From: a virus
Length of the DNA stretch: 44,345 nucleotides
Virus record (IMG/VR): IMGVR_UViG_3300029258_003236
Coordinates: 1 to 44,345 of that record
Strand: one strand, 5' to 3'
Below the pieces are notes generated by a model, which worked only from the letters and a program-made list of their open reading frames with translations, had not been told where the DNA came from and did no database searches. Shown in pieces: positions 40,672 through 44,345 of the stretch. A program made the translations under genes and the position numbers. Numbering within the stretch: the stretch's first letter is position 1; the number at the start of each line of letters is the position of its first letter.

Positions 40672-41412
40672 TTAATCCTCCCCTTTGAATAGTTCGGCTC
40701 CGGAGACCTTATAGGCTCCCAGGAGTCCAAGTTGGCCCAGAACACTATTGAGGATGTTGGCCTGGTTGATGGACCCCTGGGCCGAAGCAGACCCCTGGCC
40801 GGTTATTGAGGACGCCACGGACGGGACCAGGCTGCTGGTGATCTCCCCGGATCCGGTGGCCCCGGACACCCGGAGGTTAGCCTTGGACTGGCCCCTTCCC
40901 TGCTGAATATTGGCCTTGTTGGTGATGGCCCCCGTCTCGATGTTAACGAGGGGGGTTAATCTCTCCAGTTCCCGATCCAGAGCCTCTGCAGCGTAATTTT
41001 GCCCATATTCGGTCGCTGCCAGTAGGCTGGGACCCGAGACCCCTCCCCCGGAGGACTTGCTGTATGCGGCCTGGAGGGCGTCGACTCCCTGGTTGTACAT
41101 ATACTGAGTGGACGGTCGCTCCATGACAGCCGACGGGTCCTGCAGAAGCTTCATATAGGAATCCAGTGCGCCCAGATCGGTGAGGGGGTCCAGTTCGGCC
41201 AAGGCCATATTGAATCCCTCATCCAGGTCTATCAGCCCCGCGTCGACGGCTTCGGAGATGTCGCGCCTTATGGACTTGAGATACTCAAGCTGCATCCGTT
41301 CCGAGGACGAATAGGCTTCGGCCTGTGCTTCCGCAGCGTCTGCGGCCATAACGCTGGAGGCTATGCCCCCAACAACTGCTGCTCCTCCGATGATAACTGC
41401 TGCCCAAGACAT
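40672..41412 (-). CDS. P22 gp7-like DNA transfer protein
   Basis: 246 aa. The start MSWAAVIIGGAAVVGGIASS is the hydrophobic N-terminus typical of gp7-type DNA-transfer/ejection proteins. It is followed by Ala-rich and amphipathic helices (AEAQAEAYSSSERMQLEYLK), a Gln/Ser/Gly-rich C-terminus and a small final domain (LNSVLGQLGLLGAYKVSG). GGAAGGAG precedes the ATG. It is the first of three ejection-protein genes, matching the P22 order gp7-gp20-gp16. Confidence 0.8.
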   Translation of the reverse strand: MSWAAVIIGGAAVVGGIASSVMAADAAEAQAEAYSSSERMQLEYLKSIRRDISEAVDAGLIDLDEGFNMALAELDPLTDLGALDSYMKLLQDPSAVMERPSTQYMYNQGVDALQAAYSKSSGGGVSGPSLLAATEYGQNYAAEALDRELERLTPLVNIETGAITNKANIQQGRGQSKANLRVSGATGSGEITSSLVPSVASSITGQGSASAQGSINQANILNSVLGQLGLLGAYKVSGAELFKGED

Positions 41413-41864
41413 AGTCTTTCTCCTTCCTGGTGGTTTAGCTGATTATAGTCCTCTTCCGTTATTATAAATTCCTCTTCGATTCGGTCCAAGTCCCTTTCGT
41501 CTGTGGGATGGACGTTGACGAAGACCGTATCTTCATGGGCATATCCCATCTTCTTGGTCATGGGGGGAGAGGTGAATATGGCTGGGGGACGAAGGTGGAT
41601 CACCCCCTGCTCCGGCCCCATATATACCGACAGGTGGCCCAGCATCACCATATTCATAGTCTCGTGCCGGTGCCTCTTCCCTATGATCAGGCGTCCCGCC
41701 GGAATGAACAGCTTCCGGACATATATGCCGGGGGAGAAGAAATGCTCCACCCGGTCCTGCTCCATGGGGAGGCCGGACCCCTTGATCCAGTCCTCCAAAT
41801 CGGCGAGACTAGTAGGTGAATATTGGGGTCTTGACTGCCCCACTGGTGTAGCCATAGAGTCCAT
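41361..41864 (-). CDS. Cupin-like protein in the tail/ejection region
   Basis: 167 aa from the ATG at 41864 (GAGGAG 4 nt upstream), inside the 3' end of the tailspike gene. The core RLIIGKRHRHETMNMVMLGH (58-77) has the H-x-H-x-n-E cupin metal pattern (H65, H67, E68), with later H110 and H119. The acidic C-terminus (EEEFIITEEDYNQ) is helical. Similar cupin-like proteins sit beside tail genes in other podoviruses, but whether this one is an assembly factor or an enzyme is unknown. It also overlaps the next gene by 52 nt. Confidence 0.7.
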   Translation of the reverse strand: MDSMATPVGQSRPQYSPTSLADLEDWIKGSGLPMEQDRVEHFFSPGIYVRKLFIPAGRLIIGKRHRHETMNMVMLGHLSVYMGPEQGVIHLRPPAIFTSPPMTKKMGYAHEDTVFVNVHPTDERDLDRIEEEFIITEEDYNQLNHQEGERLCLGQQLSSEEQQLLGA

Positions 41865-44070
41865 CTGGCTCCTCAATTATAGAGTAGGTTGGGTTGGTTG
41901 AATAGGAATTGGTAGTGGTCCCCCCATAGTTTATTCCCCGCATTTGGATATGACTATAGGATCCGGCGAAATTTGCAGCAGTCAGCACATTCGCGTCGAA
42001 CTGGCACCCGGTGATGCTAATTCGGGAACGATAGCTGGCGGTCCCCCCAAAATAGCATCCGGTCCCAAAGGAGTCGTTGCACCCAAAGTGGACTGTGCTG
42101 ATTACGATATCGCCCAGGTTGGCAGTATTGGCCCCACCCCAATAAAGTCCCGTGTTATAGGCTACGCAATTGATGTCGGTGTATATGTTCCCGGTCCCCG
42201 AGGCATAGGATGAGTGGAAAAGAAACTGATTGGCATTCCCCCCGATGGTGGAGAATTCGTTCCAGTCGAATCGCATCCCACTTCCCCCTGCCCCATCGCT
42301 CTTCGTGACCTTTATCCCGGCATACAGGTTAATGAATCTCAATTCGTGGAACTTCCAGTGGGAGAAGTGGTTATTGCTCGATCCGTAAATATATATTCCA
42401 TGGTTGCTGGAATAGGAGGCATTTCCGGCACCCTGGAAGGCCAGGCTGGTGATCTCCCCAAAGTACATGCTCCCCGAGTTTGTATTGAAAGATAAGATGG
42501 ACGAATTGGCCGAGGTTTTGATAATAGTGGAGGTTTCCGAGTCTCCCCTTATAGCCTTATAGCTTCCAGTAATGGAGATAGCCGAGGACACGATGTAAGT
42601 GCCAGATGGAAAATAGAGGACTTCAAAGTTGCTAAGGGCGTTGGCTGCGTTCTGAATGGCGGTGGTGTCGTCCGTCACTCCGTCTCCCGTGGCCCCGTAA
42701 TCCTTCACGTTAACCACGTTCATAGTGGACCCGCTCCCGCTTCCCAAAGTTGTACCATTCCAGTACAAATCGCCGGACAGGGAGTATAGACGATTGGTGG
42801 GGTCAACGGGAGCAGTGGTATCGGATAGGTGCACTCTCCCGTTCACATTTAAGACTTCGTTCATGGTAGTAGTCCCTACCCCAAAATTCCCGGAACTATC
42901 CATCTTCATTCGGGTGGACCCCCCACCCTCAAACACAATGTCATCGCCTGATATATAGATATCCTGATAAGATGGCCCTCCCCTATCATAGGAAAGAAGA
43001 TAGCCCGCATCCAGCACCCCATTGTCCACATAGGTCATCTCCAGACCTTTCCCAGAAGCGGCTCCCGTGGCGCTGTTTGCCAGGGACCTTATTCGTCCGT
43101 CAACATCGGCCTGATATTGGGGGGAGGTGGTCCCCATTCCAACATTCCCCGAGTTATAATAGATATCTGATCCGCTAAGGGTCCAATTGCCCGATACCCC
43201 AGGACCCCAATTGGCATCCCCATAGGAAATAATGGCTGCGCCGTCCGGAAGGTTGGCCCCCGAAGTCATCGTGTCTTCCGCGTTCCGCTGCGCTGCAGTC
43301 CCGAGGCCCAGGCTCACCCGCCCCGCTGAGGAATTCAGTCCCGTGTCGCCCCCGTCCCATTTCATCCGATCCGTATAGGCTGTGTTCCAGTTGCTGCTGT
43401 TGTCCGTTATGGATGTATCCCATGCGGAGCCGGTGGAGACGGCGATCCCAGCTCCCGGGTAGGTCATGGTGGCGGTTGGATTCCCCCACTCATACCCGGT
43501 CCCCAGGCTGTTCACCTTGAGGAACTCCCCCGCCGACCCGATAGCGATCTCCCCCATGGAACTGGCATTGGCGATATAAGGGATAGGTAGATTCCCCGTA
43601 TTCCAGAAGGTCTTCCCGGTTCCCCCAGCGGTCAGACCGATCCACGCTTGGCCCTGGAATAGGTTGGCGTCTATCCTTCCTCCAGACCCATACTCCAGCC
43701 TACTCCCGGACCCAACCGTCATGGTGGCCGTGGTGTTGGTCCCGGAGGTGATGGAGTCGAAGGACGGGGTGGTCCAGTTGGACTCCCCATAGGTGATGAT
43801 GGCGGCGGAATCCGGAAGAGCATCGGCGGTCGTCAAGTCGTCGGCTGCAGCCCGGGAGGCGGCGGAACCGAGGGTGATTCCCCCAAGAATATAAGATTGA
43901 ATATCCGAGGCCGATATGCTTCGGGAGGCCGACTGAGACGTGTCCGACACTTCGAAGAGGTCCGAATCGGCCAGGTCCGTGAGAGTGGTAAGATCCGGTA
44001 TGGTCTTATCCGCTGCCCAACACGGGGTCGCAAGTAACACTAATCCAATAATCCAACTAATCAGTTTCAT
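41809..44070 (-). CDS. Signal-peptide tailspike with pectate-lyase-like beta-helix
   Basis: 753 aa from the ATG at 44070 (AGGAGGATAT upstream). The Sec signal peptide MKLISWIIGLVLLATPCWA precedes ADKTIPD. Residues about 25-445 are modules shared with the giant tailspike (SISASDIQSYILGGITLGSA; NLPDGAAIISYGDANW; GIGTTSPQY-like turns). From about residue 450 a pectate_lyase_3-type beta-helix follows: NVKDYGATGDGVTDDTTAIQ, VLYFPSGTYIVSSAISITG, then many short turns. It probably recognises or degrades a surface glycan. The signal peptide is unexpected for a virion protein. Confidence 0.85.
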   Translation of the reverse strand: MKLISWIIGLVLLATPCWAADKTIPDLTTLTDLADSDLFEVSDTSQSASRSISASDIQSYILGGITLGSAASRAAADDLTTADALPDSAAIITYGESNWTTPSFDSITSGTNTTATMTVGSGSRLEYGSGGRIDANLFQGQAWIGLTAGGTGKTFWNTGNLPIPYIANASSMGEIAIGSAGEFLKVNSLGTGYEWGNPTATMTYPGAGIAVSTGSAWDTSITDNSSNWNTAYTDRMKWDGGDTGLNSSAGRVSLGLGTAAQRNAEDTMTSGANLPDGAAIISYGDANWGPGVSGNWTLSGSDIYYNSGNVGMGTTSPQYQADVDGRIRSLANSATGAASGKGLEMTYVDNGVLDAGYLLSYDRGGPSYQDIYISGDDIVFEGGGSTRMKMDSSGNFGVGTTTMNEVLNVNGRVHLSDTTAPVDPTNRLYSLSGDLYWNGTTLGSGSGSTMNVVNVKDYGATGDGVTDDTTAIQNAANALSNFEVLYFPSGTYIVSSAISITGSYKAIRGDSETSTIIKTSANSSILSFNTNSGSMYFGEITSLAFQGAGNASYSSNHGIYIYGSSNNHFSHWKFHELRFINLYAGIKVTKSDGAGGSGMRFDWNEFSTIGGNANQFLFHSSYASGTGNIYTDINCVAYNTGLYWGGANTANLGDIVISTVHFGCNDSFGTGCYFGGTASYRSRISITGCQFDANVLTAANFAGSYSHIQMRGINYGGTTTNSYSTNPTYSIIEEPDGLYGYTSGAVKTPIFTY

Positions 44071-44266
44071 ATATCCTCCTATCTCCACTCTCGGTAACTC
44101 GGTAATCTCCGTCGCTGGTTATTCGGTAAAAGGTGTCGGATGGGGCCAGGTCCGGATCTCCTATAGCTGCACCGTGATCCATCCCGGACCCGTCCGTGAA
44201 CACTACCCCCATGGCCCATACGGACACTGGAAGTGAACACAATAGAAACCAAGTAATATATCTCAT
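44057..44266 (-). CDS. Small signal-peptide protein
   Basis: 69 aa from the ATG at 44266 (position 65 in the left repeat copy), one base after the giant tailspike stop. The Sec signal peptide MRYITWFLLCSLPVSVWA precedes MGVVF. The mature 51 residues (FTDGSGMDHGAAIGDPDLAP, then beta strands YRITSDGDYRVTESGDRRIY) form a compact beta unit with a YRVTESG...RRIYE repeat. It overlaps the next tailspike's start. It could be a secreted partner or assembly aid of the two tailspikes; the role is unknown. Confidence 0.7.
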   Translation of the reverse strand: MRYITWFLLCSLPVSVWAMGVVFTDGSGMDHGAAIGDPDLAPSDTFYRITSDGDYRVTESGDRRIYETD

Positions 44267-44345
44267 TCTAATCCCCCGAGTTATTAGCCCATACACTGTT
44301 GCTAAATGATGGCTTGGAGTAGGTACCCTCCCAGAACACGTTTCC
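44202..44345. repeat. Terminal direct repeat, right copy
   Basis: Identical to positions 1-144; see the left copy. It shows that the tailspike at 67-4179 and the small gene at 44057-44266 are adjacent in the circular genome. Confidence 0.95.

Overview
The window is a complete, circularly closing genome of an uncultured tailed bacteriophage of the P22-like podovirus type. Positions 1-144 and 44202-44345 are identical, so the unique circle is about 44,201 bp. The virion genes identify the type: a P22-like portal, a gp5-like coat, a gp4-like head-completion protein, a gp10-like DNA-stabilisation protein, large and small terminase, ejected internal proteins and beta-helix tailspikes, with no tail tube, sheath or tape-measure gene. 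GC is high (high fifties by eye). Genes are tightly packed with ATGA/TAATG junctions and GGAGG-type ribosome sites. Several exported proteins carry classical Sec signal peptides with A-X-A cleavage sites, which points to a Gram-negative host that I cannot name. No integrase, no single-subunit RNA polymerase and no tRNA gene was seen.

Late (minus-strand) arm. It reads from 19920 down to 67 and continues across the window ends from 44266 down to 36052. In order of transcription it holds: terS; a sulfotransferase-like gene; terL; a 41-codon basic protein; four signal-peptide or fibre-like proteins; an M15-type endopeptidase with a membrane/lysis cassette; portal; scaffold; coat; a signal-peptide fibre-like protein; the gp4-like and gp10-like proteins; an adaptor-like protein; a giant tailspike; a small signal-peptide protein; a second signal-peptide tailspike; a cupin; three internal (DNA-ejection) proteins, one with an ADP-ribosyltransferase-like segment; and a short tail fibre.

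Control region. Positions 19921-20822 hold no convincing gene. They contain three interspersed families of hyphenated palindromes, and a fourth family lies just before the gene at 21315. This is the best candidate for an origin or master regulatory region between the divergent arms.

Rightward (plus-strand) arm. From 20823 to 24822 there is a run of small conserved phage genes, including a DUF932-type protein, separated by hairpins. A minus-strand island at 24907-26639 encodes PurZ, the phage adenylosuccinate-synthetase homologue that makes 2-aminoadenine (Z) nucleotide precursor, and an NTP-pyrophosphohydrolase/DUF1599-like partner (MazZ candidate). Divergent from it is an XRE regulator with its own promoter, followed by a replication/recombination operon: a Rad3/DinG-type helicase, a putative ssDNA-binding protein, a RecB/Cas4-like nuclease, a Sak4-like ATPase, an XPF/ERCC4 nuclease with helix-hairpin-helix, a DUF4406 deoxyribosyltransferase-like protein, and a family-4 uracil-DNA-glycosylase fused to a family-A DNA polymerase.

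How it fits together: PurZ with the NTP-pyrophosphohydrolase-like protein would supply dZTP precursor and the polymerase would use it, so the phage plausibly replaces adenine by 2,6-diaminopurine. No DatZ-like HD hydrolase is present. Also unusual are at least seven Sec signal peptides, mostly on fibre-like late proteins, and the sulfotransferase between the terminase subunits.
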